Below are positions 54,392 to 62,527 of a stretch of 64,000 nt of DNA, piece by piece. Location: assembly GCA_963827595.1 (NCBI GenBank), contig CAWHBT010000013.1:1-64000 (forward strand), written 5' to 3'. The number at the start of each line of letters is the position of its first letter. Positions within the stretch are counted from its first letter, which is position 1. Origin of the DNA: DATEDA01 sp963827595. GTDB taxonomy: Bacteria > Pseudomonadota > Gammaproteobacteria > Burkholderiales > SG8-39. The notes beneath the pieces were generated by a model. It ran no database searches and was not told the origin of the DNA. It saw nothing but the letters and a program-made list of their open reading frames with translations. Made by a program: the position numbers and the translations under genes.

Positions 54392-56068
54392 ATGTCGAAC
54401 GAGCTCCCCGAACAGGCCGCGCAGCACACGCTCGCGGCCAATCCCCTGGTCGGCGTCCGCGGCCAGGACATTCTCGATTCGGCGCGCACGCTGCTCGAGC
54501 AGATGGTGCGCAACCCCGGAGTGGCGACGCGGCAGTATCTCGCGTTCCTCGGCGAGCTCGGGCGCATCGCGACCGGCCGCTCCGAGCTCGCGCCCGAGCC
54601 CGCGGACAAGCGCTTCGCCGATCCCGCGTGGAAGGAGGCACTCGCCTACCGCGCGCTCGCGCAGTCCTACCTCGCGTGGGGCGGCGCGCTCAACCGCTTC
54701 GTGGACGAGGCCGGGATGGAGAAGCGCGCCGCCGAGCGCGCGCGCTTCGTCGTCTCCCTCTTCGTCGACGCGATGTCCCCGACCAACACACTCGGGGGCA
54801 ATCCCGCGGCGCTGAAGAAGCTGGTCGACACCGGCGGCGCGAGTCTCTCGCGCGGCCTGGAGAACTTCGTCGCCGACCTGGCGCGCAACCCCGGCCTGCC
54901 CGCGCAAGTGGACGCGAGCAAGTTCGCCGTGGGCCGGAACCTCGGGACGACGCCGGGAGTGGTCGTGCATCGCACCCAGGTGATGGAGCTGATCCAGTAC
55001 CGGCCCGTGGGCGGCGAGGTCCATGCGCGGCCGCTCCTCATCGCGCCGCCGCAGATCAACAAGTTCTACGTCTTCGACCTCGCGCCCGAGAAGAGCATCG
55101 TGCAGCTCGCGCTGAAGGGCGGGCTGCAGACCTTCGCCATCAGCTGGAAGAACCCCACGCGCACCGAGAGCCACTTCGGGCTCGACACCTACGTAGGCGC
55201 GCTCGAAGAGGCGGTGGACGTGATGCGGGAGATCACCGGGAGCGAGGACGTCAACGTCTGGGGCTCGTGTTCGGGCGGCATCACGACGTCGGCCTTCCTC
55301 GGGCACCTCGCGGCCCGCGGCGAGCGCAAGGTCCACAGCGCCACGGTGGCCGTCTGCGTGCTCGACACGGCGATGGCGGAAGCGACGACGGCGGGCGCTT
55401 TCGTCACTCCCGAAGCGATCGTCGCGGCGAAGACCGCGTCGCAGCTCGCCGGCGTGGTCGAAGGACGGGAGCTCGCGCGCATGTTCGCCTGGATGCGGCC
55501 GAACGACCTGATCTGGAACTACTGGGTCAACAATTATCTCCTCGGCAACTCGCCGCCCGCCTTCGACGTCCTCTACTGGAACAGCGACACGACGCGGCTC
55601 CCGGCGCGGCTGCACGCCGACTTCCTCGATCTCATCGACGCCAACCCGTACGTCAATCCCGGCCGGCTGCGGGTGCGGGGCACGCCCCTCGACATGCGCC
55701 AGGTGGACCTGGACAGCTACGTGGTCGCCGGCGTCACCGATCACATCACGCCGTGGCAGGGCTGCTACAACACCGCGAGGCTCTACGGCGAGCGGAGCAC
55801 ATTCGTGCTGTCGAACAGCGGCCACATCCAGAGCCTTCTCAACCCGCCCGGGAATCCCAAGGCATTCTTCTGGTCCGGCGCAGCGCGCGAGCGGAGCGCG
55901 GAGGGGTGGCTCGAGAAGGCAGCGAAGCACCCCGGGAGCTGGTGGCCGCACTGGCTCGAGTGGATCAAGGCGCGCTCGGGCGAGTTGGCGGAGGCGCCGG
56001 CGACGCTCGGGAGCGCCGACCACCCGCCGCTGGGCGAAGCGCCCGGGCGCTACGTCATGGAGAAATAG
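54392..56068 (+). CDS. phaC: Poly(3-hydroxyalkanoate) synthase, class II-like
   Basis: 558 aa. PhaC N-terminal domain, then alpha/beta core with the lipase-like box GSCSGG (nucleophile Cys near residue 291), Asp in VVAGVTDHITPW and His in LSNSGHIQSLLNPP. Length and pairing with a phaZ gene resemble the class II (medium-chain) synthases of pseudomonads more than 590-aa class I enzymes. Polymerises (R)-3-hydroxyacyl-CoA. AAGGAGA site before ATG 54392, directly after the DUF445 stop; phaZ starts one base after its stop. Confidence 0.92.
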   Translation: MSNELPEQAAQHTLAANPLVGVRGQDILDSARTLLEQMVRNPGVATRQYLAFLGELGRIATGRSELAPEPADKRFADPAWKEALAYRALAQSYLAWGGALNRFVDEAGMEKRAAERARFVVSLFVDAMSPTNTLGGNPAALKKLVDTGGASLSRGLENFVADLARNPGLPAQVDASKFAVGRNLGTTPGVVVHRTQVMELIQYRPVGGEVHARPLLIAPPQINKFYVFDLAPEKSIVQLALKGGLQTFAISWKNPTRTESHFGLDTYVGALEEAVDVMREITGSEDVNVWGSCSGGITTSAFLGHLAARGERKVHSATVAVCVLDTAMAEATTAGAFVTPEAIVAAKTASQLAGVVEGRELARMFAWMRPNDLIWNYWVNNYLLGNSPPAFDVLYWNSDTTRLPARLHADFLDLIDANPYVNPGRLRVRGTPLDMRQVDLDSYVVAGVTDHITPWQGCYNTARLYGERSTFVLSNSGHIQSLLNPPGNPKAFFWSGAARERSAEGWLEKAAKHPGSWWPHWLEWIKARSGELAEAPATLGSADHPPLGEAPGRYVMEK

Positions 56069-56942
56069 ATGCCGGCAGCGTCATCCGCCGCACGCGATTC
56101 GGAGGGCGGGGAGAGCGGGGCGCCGAAGCTCGAAATCGGTCGGCGGGAAGTCGACGGCCAAACCCTGCGGGTCGGAGTCCGCCCCGGGGATCCGTCCCGG
56201 CCGCCGTTGCTGATCTTCAACGGCATCGGCGCGAACATCGAGCTGGTCGAGCCGTTTCTCGCTGCGCTGCCGGGACCCGCGGCGATCGTCTTCGACGTGC
56301 CGGGCGTGGGCGGCTCGCCCGCGCCCGGGCTGCCGTACCGCCCGTGGATGCTGGCACGGCTGAGCGCCCGTCTGCTCGACGAGCTGGGACACGGGCGCGT
56401 GGACGTCCTCGGTGTCTCCTGGGGCGGGGCGCTCGCCCAGCAGTTCGCGTTCCAGCATGCGAGCCGCTGCCGGCGGCTGGTGCTCGCGGCGACCTCGCCC
56501 GGTCATCTCATGATTCCCGGAAAGCTCTCCGTGCTGCTCAAGATGGCGAGCCCGCGCCGCTACAAGGACGCCGCGTACATGAGCGAAGATCGCGGGCGAC
56601 ATCTACGGCGGGGCGTTGCGCGACTCGCCCGAGCGGGTCCGCGAGCATCTGCGCCATGTCCGCTGGTCGAGCGATTACGGCTACTACCTGCAGCTCGCCG
56701 CCGGGTTCGGCTGGAGCAGCCTGCCCTGGCTGAGGTCGCTTCCGCAGCCGACGCTCGTCATGGCCGGCACCGACGATCCGCTGGTGCCCACGATCAACGC
56801 GCGCATCCTGGCCAAGCTCATCCCCGACGCCCGCCTGGTGACCATCGACGACGGCCACCTGTTCCTCGTGACCAGCGCGCCTGAGGCGGCAAGGATCGTC
56901 GCGGAATTTCTGGGAGAGCTGACGCACAGCGCCAGGAGCTGA
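56069..56942 (+). pseudogene. phaZ: Intracellular PHA depolymerase (PhaZ), frameshifted
   Basis: About 290 aa when corrected. PLLIFNGIGANIELV, IVFDVPGVGGS, nucleophile GVSWGGALAQQFA, LVLAATSPG, MASPRRY, then a one-base shift near 56588 and IYGGALRDSPE, GYYLQLAAGFGW, PTLVMAGTDDPLVP and IDDGHLFLVT with the catalytic His. These match the intracellular mcl-PHA depolymerases encoded next to class II phaC. It recycles stored polymer. The shift is probably a base error. Confidence 0.88.
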
Positions 56943-57169
56943 CGCTCAGCGTCCGACGCGGCTTGCAGCTCCGGGTACATGTGCGGCAGGCACCACGTCC
57001 TGTCAACGCCACCGTACGCACCGTCACCTCTCGGCGACGGAGGTGCCACCGGGACGTCGTGAAATGGTTCACGCCGCCGACCGGGTTTGACCTTCTGGCG
57101 CGGAAGCTGCTAGCGCGTAGGGCAGGGCTCCGAAACGCGTTCGGAGACTCGGCCGCGGGGGAAAGGAAA
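56943..57169. other. Intergenic region
   Basis: 227 bp after phaZ. No gene, repeat or clear promoter boxes recognised. Confidence 0.35.
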
Positions 57170-57499
57170 TTGAAGGTCGACGTCACGTTTGAGAGCCGGC
57201 GCCTGTACGTCGCGCCCCGAAAGAGCGTTCTCTTCTTCGCCAGAGCCGGCGGCGAGCGAGTGCGCTGCTACGTCAAGGAGGACGCTCTCGTCGACCTGGG
57301 GCGTGGTCTGCGGGAGGAAACGGACCTGTACCAGCGTTGCCTGCTTGTCTTCGATCAGCACCGGGCCGCGATCCAGGCGGCGGCAGCGCGCTTGATCGAA
57401 GCGAAGGTCCGTGAGTCCGACGGTGCGGTCGTCGTGTCCAGGACCGCACTCGCCCTGGAAACGCAGCCCCCGCTCGAAGCGCTGAACGCCGATCGGTGA
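57170..57499 (+). CDS. DUF1488-like protein
   Basis: About 109 aa from a TTG start at 57170 with GGGGAAAGGA close upstream; the frame is open further 5' but the sequence there is not protein-like. YVAPRKSVLFFARAGGERVRCYV and a helical LYQRCLLVFDQHRAAIQAAA match the DUF1488 pattern. Function unknown. Confidence 0.6.
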   Translation: MKVDVTFESRRLYVAPRKSVLFFARAGGERVRCYVKEDALVDLGRGLREETDLYQRCLLVFDQHRAAIQAAAARLIEAKVRESDGAVVVSRTALALETQPPLEALNADR

Positions 57500-57535
57500 T
57501 GTCCCGGCGCCGGGGCGCCGGGTCCCCGCGCCTGC

Positions 57536-58738
57536 CTAGTCCACCTGCACCTGGTCGACGTAGCACCACTTCCACGTCTCGCCGGGCTCGATCGACCGCA
57601 TGATCGGGTGCCTGGTCGCATGAAAGTGCTTGGTCGCATGCTTGTTCTTCGAGCTGTCGCAGCAGCCCACGTGGCCGCACGCGAGGCACATCCGCAGCTG
57701 GACCCAGGTGTCGCCCATCCTGGTGCACTCTTCGCAGCCCGGGGTATTGGGCTTCACATCCTTGATCTGGTTGCGGTGGCTGCAGGCGGTCATCGCTTTC
57801 TCCACAGGGGTTGCTGGCGGAGCCGGAAACAGCCGGGACGCCAGGATGGCGACGCTGAAGATGAGCGCGATCGCAGCGAGCGACACGCCGGGCGGGATCT
57901 CGACGACATCCGCCAATAGCAGCTTGGCGGCGACGAACAGCAGCATGATCGCCAGTCCGACCCGCAGGAAGCGCAGCCCCCGGATCGCGCCGGCCAGGAC
58001 GAAGTAGAGCGACCGCAGCCCGAGCAGCGCGAACACGTTCGACGTGTAGACGAGGAACGGGTCGCGGGTCACCGCGAACACGGCCGGGATCGAGTCGATC
58101 GCGAACACCAGGTCGCTCGTCTCGATCACGACCAGCGCGACGAGCAGCGGGGTTGCCTTCAGCTGTCCATCCTCCCGTACCAGGAAGCGCGCTCCTTTGC
58201 CGACCGGGGTGATGGGGATGAAGCGGGCGATCCAGCTCGTGCAGAGCGCGCAGCTCGTTTCGACGAGCTTGCGCTGCCGCTCCTCGCCGCGCAGCGTGCG
58301 CACGGCCGCGTACACGAGCAGCGTCGCGAACGCATAGATCACCCAGTGGAACTGCTCCAGCAGGTACAGGCCCAGCGCGATCAGGACCGCGCGCATGAGC
58401 AGCGCGCCGACGATGCCCCAGAAGAGGGCGCGGTGCTGTAGCGCAGGAGGGATCCCGGTCTGCGCGAAGATCAGGACGAAGACGAACAGGTTGTCGACGG
58501 AGAGCGACTTCTCGAGGGCATAGGCGGTCAGATAGGTGAGACCGGCCTCGCCGCCAAAACGCACCGCCACCCAGACGCCGAACGCGAGGCCGAGGCCGAT
58601 CCAGAGCCCGCTCCAGACGGCTGCGCTCCGCACCGTCTGGGCACGTCCACCGGTGCGCGCGACCGCGATGTCGACGACGAGGACGACGGCGACCGCGGTC
58701 CAGAAGACGATCCATTCGGCAGGTCCAGCAGCAACCAT
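57536..58738 (-). CDS. TerC/Alx-family membrane protein joined to a UBP zinc finger
   Basis: 400 aa reading frame. Residues 1-310 are a TerC/Alx-type protein: about eight helices, with YALEKSLSVDNLFVFVLIF and IETSDLVFAIDSIPAVFAVT, the acidic signatures of Mn-exporting Alx/MntX-like proteins. From MTACSHRNQIKDV (ATG 57793) the frame continues as a UBP-type zinc finger (CLACGHVGCC, HFHATRHPIM). A TGA in the +1 frame overlaps that ATG (ATGA), so two coupled genes fused by a one-base error are as likely as a true fusion. TerC identity is firm. Confidence 0.85.
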   Translation of the reverse strand: MVAAGPAEWIVFWTAVAVVLVVDIAVARTGGRAQTVRSAAVWSGLWIGLGLAFGVWVAVRFGGEAGLTYLTAYALEKSLSVDNLFVFVLIFAQTGIPPALQHRALFWGIVGALLMRAVLIALGLYLLEQFHWVIYAFATLLVYAAVRTLRGEERQRKLVETSCALCTSWIARFIPITPVGKGARFLVREDGQLKATPLLVALVVIETSDLVFAIDSIPAVFAVTRDPFLVYTSNVFALLGLRSLYFVLAGAIRGLRFLRVGLAIMLLFVAAKLLLADVVEIPPGVSLAAIALIFSVAILASRLFPAPPATPVEKAMTACSHRNQIKDVKPNTPGCEECTRMGDTWVQLRMCLACGHVGCCDSSKNKHATKHFHATRHPIMRSIEPGETWKWCYVDQVQVD

Positions 58739-58993
58739 CGCTCAGGCGCGGGTGGGATCGTTCATGCACGGCACGGGTCGCGGCGTGCTCGCCGTGTCCA
58801 TTGTCACCGGGATCTCCTGGCGCGTCACATCGGCGATCCGCCGACGCCGACCGCGGACGGTCGCGGCGCTGCTGTTACACCTGCAACCTCCGATCCCCGA
58901 GCCGACATGGTATCGAAAGCCGGGAGCCTGAGGATGGACCTGCGTCGTGAATGACGCTGCATCCAACCAACCTTTTCGAAAGGAACCTGCATC
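58739..58993. other. Divergent intergenic region
   Basis: 255 bp between the TerC gene (minus) and a small secreted-protein gene (plus). No gene seen; only the GAAAGGAACC ribosome site of the small gene is clear. Confidence 0.35.
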
Positions 58994-59275
58994 ATGTTCA
59001 AGAAACTTGTTCTCACGCTGGCCGCGGGCGCGGCCCTCGCCGGGACCGGCACTGCGCTGGCGCACGGCAGCTGGGCGTTCGACGACCCCTACTGGCAGAA
59101 GGCGCTCGACCGTAGCAGCCAGCCGAGCGTGTTCGCGCAGCTTGCCGCCGGCCCGAGCACCACGCTGACCGACGCGATCGGCGAGTTCCGGCTCACCGAC
59201 TCCGGGTACGCCGGGGCGAACGAGGCCGAGAAGGCGCAGCGGGACGCCGCCGGTTTTCCTCAGTACAACAACTAA
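58994..59275 (+). CDS. Small secreted protein of unknown function
   Basis: 93 aa: clear signal peptide (KKLVLTLAAGAALAGTGTALAHG) and a short soluble domain (GSWAFDDPYWQKALD, GEFRLTDSGYAGANEAEKAQRD). Family not recognised. GAAAGGAACC upstream of the ATG. Possibly co-transcribed with YqgE 72 bp downstream. Confidence 0.65.
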   Translation: MFKKLVLTLAAGAALAGTGTALAHGSWAFDDPYWQKALDRSSQPSVFAQLAAGPSTTLTDAIGEFRLTDSGYAGANEAEKAQRDAAGFPQYNN

Positions 59276-59347
59276 TGCGGCCCCACCGCGGCGCCGGGAA
59301 GCCCTCCCGGCACCGCGGGCTCGCTGCCGCGGATGCGGAGCCTTGCA

Positions 59348-59962
59348 ATGAATTCCCGAATCGCCCGATATGCCGCCCTGTGCGTGCTGCAGGTGGCGGC
59401 GCTGGTCGCTCTCGCCGCGCCGGCGCGCGCGGCCGATCTCGCTTCGCCGATGGTTCTCGTGGCGACACCGGCGCTCGGCGCGAGCGGATACCGCGAGACG
59501 GTGCTCCTCGCCGTGCCCATCGGCGACGGCAGCCATTTCGGCTTCATCCTGAACCGGCCGACCGACACGCCCCTCGCTGAGCTGTTCCCCGACGATGACG
59601 CGTCGCGCCGCGTCAGCACGCGCGTCCACTTCGGCGGTCCGCTGATGACCGATGGGCCTGTTCGCGCTGGTACGCGGGCGGGGCAAATCCGGCCAGGAGC
59701 TGGTCGGTGTGACGCCGCAACTCTTCGTCGCGCTGCAGGGCGATGCCGTCGATCGCGTCATCGCGGACCGGCCCGGCGACGCGCGGTTCTTCGTCGGCCT
59801 GGTCGGCTGGCGAACGCGGGGAGCTACGCGGCGGAGCTGCGCGCGGGCGCGTGGCACGTGGTCGAACCCGAGGCCGACCTGGTGCTGGGCAACGATTCCG
59901 GCGGGCTGTGGAAGCGGCTCGCGCCGCTGGCCGGCGGCGTCCGCGTCAATTTCTCGCGCTGA
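59348..59962 (+). pseudogene. YqgE/AlgH family protein with signal peptide, frameshifted twice
   Basis: Starts with a signal peptide (to ARAADLASPM), then MVLVATPAL, FGFILNRPTDTPLAELFPDD and VHFGGPLMTD. A shift near 59652 moves GLFALVRGRGKSGQELVGVTPQLF and FFVGLVGW to the next frame; a second near 59810 restores the first frame (ANAGSYAAELRAGAWHVVE). The two shifts compensate. A secreted YqgE is unusual, since most lack a signal. Function of the family is unknown. Confidence 0.8.
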
Positions 59963-59981
59963 GACCCGGACCGAGGGCCGG

Positions 59982-60980
59982 TCAGAACGCGAGCAGCTTC
60001 CCGCCCTCGGCAGACGAGCGCACGACCGCGTCGAGCACCGCCACGTTCGCGAGGATCTGGTCGCGGGTGTAGCGGTAGGGCGCCTCGCCCGCCACCGCCT
60101 TCGCCCAGGCCTCCAGGTTCAACCGCACGGTGTCGATCGCGTCGTACCTTCGCGCGGTGCGCGCGCCGCTCGCGTCGCAGTAGGTCAAATCACTCGGCTG
60201 CCGCTGGTCGACGTTGGCGTTTTCCTTCACCTCGACCCAACCGTTGGTGCCGAACACCGCCAGCCGGCCCTGGAAAGGCGTCGTCGCGAGACACGTGACG
60301 GCGCCCGTCGCGCCGGAAGCGAACTCGAGCCAGATCGACACGTGATCGACCCCCACGGCCTCCGGCACGACGTGCGCGGTCCGCGCCCGCACCGCGCGCG
60401 GCCGCCCCGCGAACGCGATGAAGAGATCGGTGAGGTGCACGCCGAGCGCCGTCATCGGCCCCGCCGGCGCATCCGCGGCGCCCACACGCCAGCTGGAGGC
60501 GTCCATGCGCGCGAAGAGGTTGTGGCTGACGTTCCCTTCCAGGTGCAGCAGCCGACCGAGCGTCCCGGCGGCGGTCATGCGGGCGATCTCCTCCATCGCC
60601 GGCTCGAAGCGTCGCTCGTGCCCGATCCCGAGCACGATGCCGGCCCGGTCGCACGCCGCGAGGATCCGCTCGGCGCCAGCGGCCGTGAGCGTGAGCGGCT
60701 TCTCGCAGAACACCTGCTTGCCGGCGGCCACCGCGGCCAGCGCCTGCGTCTCGTGGGCGCTGTGGGGCGTCGCGATCACCACCGCGTCCACGTCGCGGTT
60801 CGCGAGCACTTCGTCGAGCGCGCCACAGAGCGTCACGCCGTGCTGACGGGCGAAGTCCGCAGCGTCCGCCGCAGTATCGACGCCGTGCGTGATCCGGAAG
60901 TGCGGGCTGTCGGCGAGGCGCCCGGTGATGTACTTGCCCCACCAGCCGAGGCCGATGATCGCGGTGCGCAGCGCAGTCAC
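59982..60980 (-). CDS. Gfo/Idh/MocA family oxidoreductase
   Basis: 332 aa. N-terminal Rossmann fold (AIIGLGWWGKYITGRLAD), VVIATPHSAHETQALAAVAAGKQVFCEKPLT with the catalytic EKP Lys, and a C-terminal sheet domain. NAD(P)-dependent sugar/inositol-type dehydrogenase or related enzyme. Preceded on the same strand by the tail of a UgpC-type sugar ABC ATPase, so it probably comes from a broken sugar-uptake operon. Confidence 0.9.
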   Translation of the reverse strand: MTALRTAIIGLGWWGKYITGRLADSPHFRITHGVDTAADAADFARQHGVTLCGALDEVLANRDVDAVVIATPHSAHETQALAAVAAGKQVFCEKPLTLTAAGAERILAACDRAGIVLGIGHERRFEPAMEEIARMTAAGTLGRLLHLEGNVSHNLFARMDASSWRVGAADAPAGPMTALGVHLTDLFIAFAGRPRAVRARTAHVVPEAVGVDHVSIWLEFASGATGAVTCLATTPFQGRLAVFGTNGWVEVKENANVDQRQPSDLTYCDASGARTARRYDAIDTVRLNLEAWAKAVAGEAPYRYTRDQILANVAVLDAVVRSSAEGGKLLAF

Positions 60981-60990
60981 ATCCGAATCG

Positions 60991-61085
60991 CTAGTTGAGC
61001 CGTGCCCCGGACTGCGCGTCGAATAGATGGTAGCCAGCCGGATTGAATCCGAAGCCGAGGCTGTCCCCCTCGCTCGACCGGCTCT
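60991..61085 (-). pseudogene. UgpC/MalK-type ABC ATPase C-terminal remnant
   Basis: The minus strand reads GDSLGFGFNPAGYHLFDAQ and ends SGARLN-stop, matching the TOBE/regulatory end of sugar ABC ATPases. Everything upstream is missing. It lies 10 bp before the Gfo/Idh start, as in sugar-transport operons. Confidence 0.6.
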
Positions 61086-61091
61086 GGTTCG

Positions 61092-61163
61092 GCCGTTGAC
61101 GAGCGCGTCATCGCGAAGCGCCCCGAGGCCGCGCGGTTCGCCGTCGGCCTCGTCGGCTACCGC
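61092..61163 (+). pseudogene. Second YqgE/AlgH fragment
   Basis: Plus-strand codons read AVDERVIAKRPEAARFAVGL followed by VGYR, paralogous to the AVDRVIADRPGDARFFVGL region of YqgE at 59348-59962. No start, no other YqgE parts. It abuts the UgpC remnant on one side and runs antisense into the 3' end of the response-regulator gene on the other: a rearrangement scar. Confidence 0.55.
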
Positions 61164-61924
61164 ACGGTCTCGACCGGCGCCGTGAAGACGTAGCCCGCGC
61201 CGCGCTCGGTGCGGATCATGTTCAGCCGCGCCGCGCCCCGCTCGAGCTTCTTCCGCAGGCGTCCCACCTGCACGTCGATCGACCGGTCGTAGACCTCGTC
61301 GTTGTGCAGGCGCGACAGGTTGAGGAGCTGGTCGCGGGAGAGCACCCGCTGCGGCGCGGCGAGAAACGCCACCAGCAGGTTGAACTCGCTGTTGGTCAAG
61401 GCGACGGTCGCGCCCTCCGGCGTGGTCAGGCGACGCACGCGCACGTTCAGTTCCCAGCCGGCAAAGCGGTACGCCCGCATCCTGCTCAGACCGTCGGCCA
61501 CGGTCTCCTGCGCACGCGAGCGGCGGAGCAGCGCGCGGATGCGGGCGAGCAGCTCGCGCGGCGAGAAGGGTTTCGTGAGGTAGTCGTCCGCGCCGAGCTC
61601 GAGGCCCATGACCCGGTCGGCCTCGTCCTTGCGTCCGGTGAGCATGATGATCGGCACGCTCGATTCCTCGCGCAGCTTGCGCGCGATCTGCATTCCGTCC
61701 TCGCCCGGCAGGCGCAGGTCGAGCACGAGCAGATCGATCGTCTCGCGCGTCATGACGTCGGCGATGTCGCGCCCGCTCGCCAGCGTCGTGACCCGCACGT
61801 CGTTGTCGCCGAGGTAGTCGGCGATCATCTGGCGCACCGACGGATCGTCATCGACCGCGAGCACGTGGGCAGTTGTCGTCGCTTGGCTCGTCGTCGCCAT
61901 CGGTGCGGTGTTTTCCTCGAACAT
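61157..61924 (-). CDS. OmpR-family response regulator
   Basis: 255 aa. Receiver with acidic pocket VLAVDDDPSVRQMI, phosphoacceptor Asp in LLVLDLRLPGEDG, Thr in IMLTGR and Lys in YLTKPFSPREL; C-terminal winged helix (FNLLVAFLAAPQRVLSRDQLL, SIDVQVGRLRKKLE). Start at 61924 or the internal ATG at 61900. Divergent from a degenerate receiver and a PAS kinase that likely belong to the same signalling module. A truncated close paralogue is at 4433-4594. Confidence 0.93.
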   Translation of the reverse strand: MFEENTAPMATTSQATTTAHVLAVDDDPSVRQMIADYLGDNDVRVTTLASGRDIADVMTRETIDLLVLDLRLPGEDGMQIARKLREESSVPIIMLTGRKDEADRVMGLELGADDYLTKPFSPRELLARIRALLRRSRAQETVADGLSRMRAYRFAGWELNVRVRRLTTPEGATVALTNSEFNLLVAFLAAPQRVLSRDQLLNLSRLHNDEVYDRSIDVQVGRLRKKLERGAARLNMIRTERGAGYVFTAPVETVR

Positions 61925-62113
61925 GCGACCACGCTAGTCGGGCCGCGCTTCCGGGAAATGTAGCGGAGGTGGGTGGATTGTGTCACTTGTCACATTGGCC
62001 CTCCGCGGCGGTCATCATTGTCGCGGCGCCACGCGCCTTGAATGCGGGGAACGGATGCCAGCGGGCCGTCAGAGTGCGTTGCCCCTAAATCCACGAGCAG
62101 CAGAGGGGCATTG
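61925..62113. promoter_or_regulatory. Divergent promoter region of the right signalling module
   Basis: 189 bp between the OmpR regulator (minus) and the receiver gene (plus). It should hold both promoters, but I cannot assign boxes. GTCACTTGTCACA near 61981 is a short direct-repeat-like sequence. Confidence 0.35.
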
Positions 62114-62476
62114 GTGCAGCGAAAGGCTTATATTGCAATCGTCGAGACCGACGACCTCATCCGGGAGCTCCTTGAGCGCTGGCTCGGGGAAGCAGGGTAC
62201 GCCGTGGGCGCGGGGCAGTCCGGGGGCTCTGCGCGGGGGGAAGCGCCGTGCCTCGTCATCGCGAACATCTCGAGCCCGCGCGGCGCCGGGGCGCTGATCC
62301 GGTCGCTGCAGGCGGCGTATCCAGTGCCGATCCTGGTGATCTCCGCACGGTTTCGGCGTGGTCTGGGCATGTCCGCGAACGCGGCGCGCCAACTCGGCGT
62401 GCGCAAGGTGCTGCCGAAGCCGTTCACGCGCGCGGAGCTGCTCGCCGCCGTCCGCGAGTCGCTCGAGGACCGGTGA
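62114..62476 (+). CDS. Degenerate receiver-domain protein
   Basis: 120 aa from GTG 62114 (AGAGGGG 6 bases upstream). IAIVETDDLIRELLERWLGEAGY gives the acidic pocket and helix 1, and KVLPKPFTRAELLAAVRE the conserved Lys. At the phosphoacceptor position the strand reads LVIANISSP: Asn replaces Asp. It probably cannot be phosphorylated and may act as a phosphorylation-independent adaptor. Followed after 51 bp by a PAS kinase. A decayed paralogue lies at 4137-4345. Confidence 0.8.
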   Translation: MQRKAYIAIVETDDLIRELLERWLGEAGYAVGAGQSGGSARGEAPCLVIANISSPRGAGALIRSLQAAYPVPILVISARFRRGLGMSANAARQLGVRKVLPKPFTRAELLAAVRESLEDR

Positions 62477-62527
62477 GGGGGACTTCCCGAGGCACCCCGC
62501 TCAAGACAGGCTGAGCAAGCGTTACCG

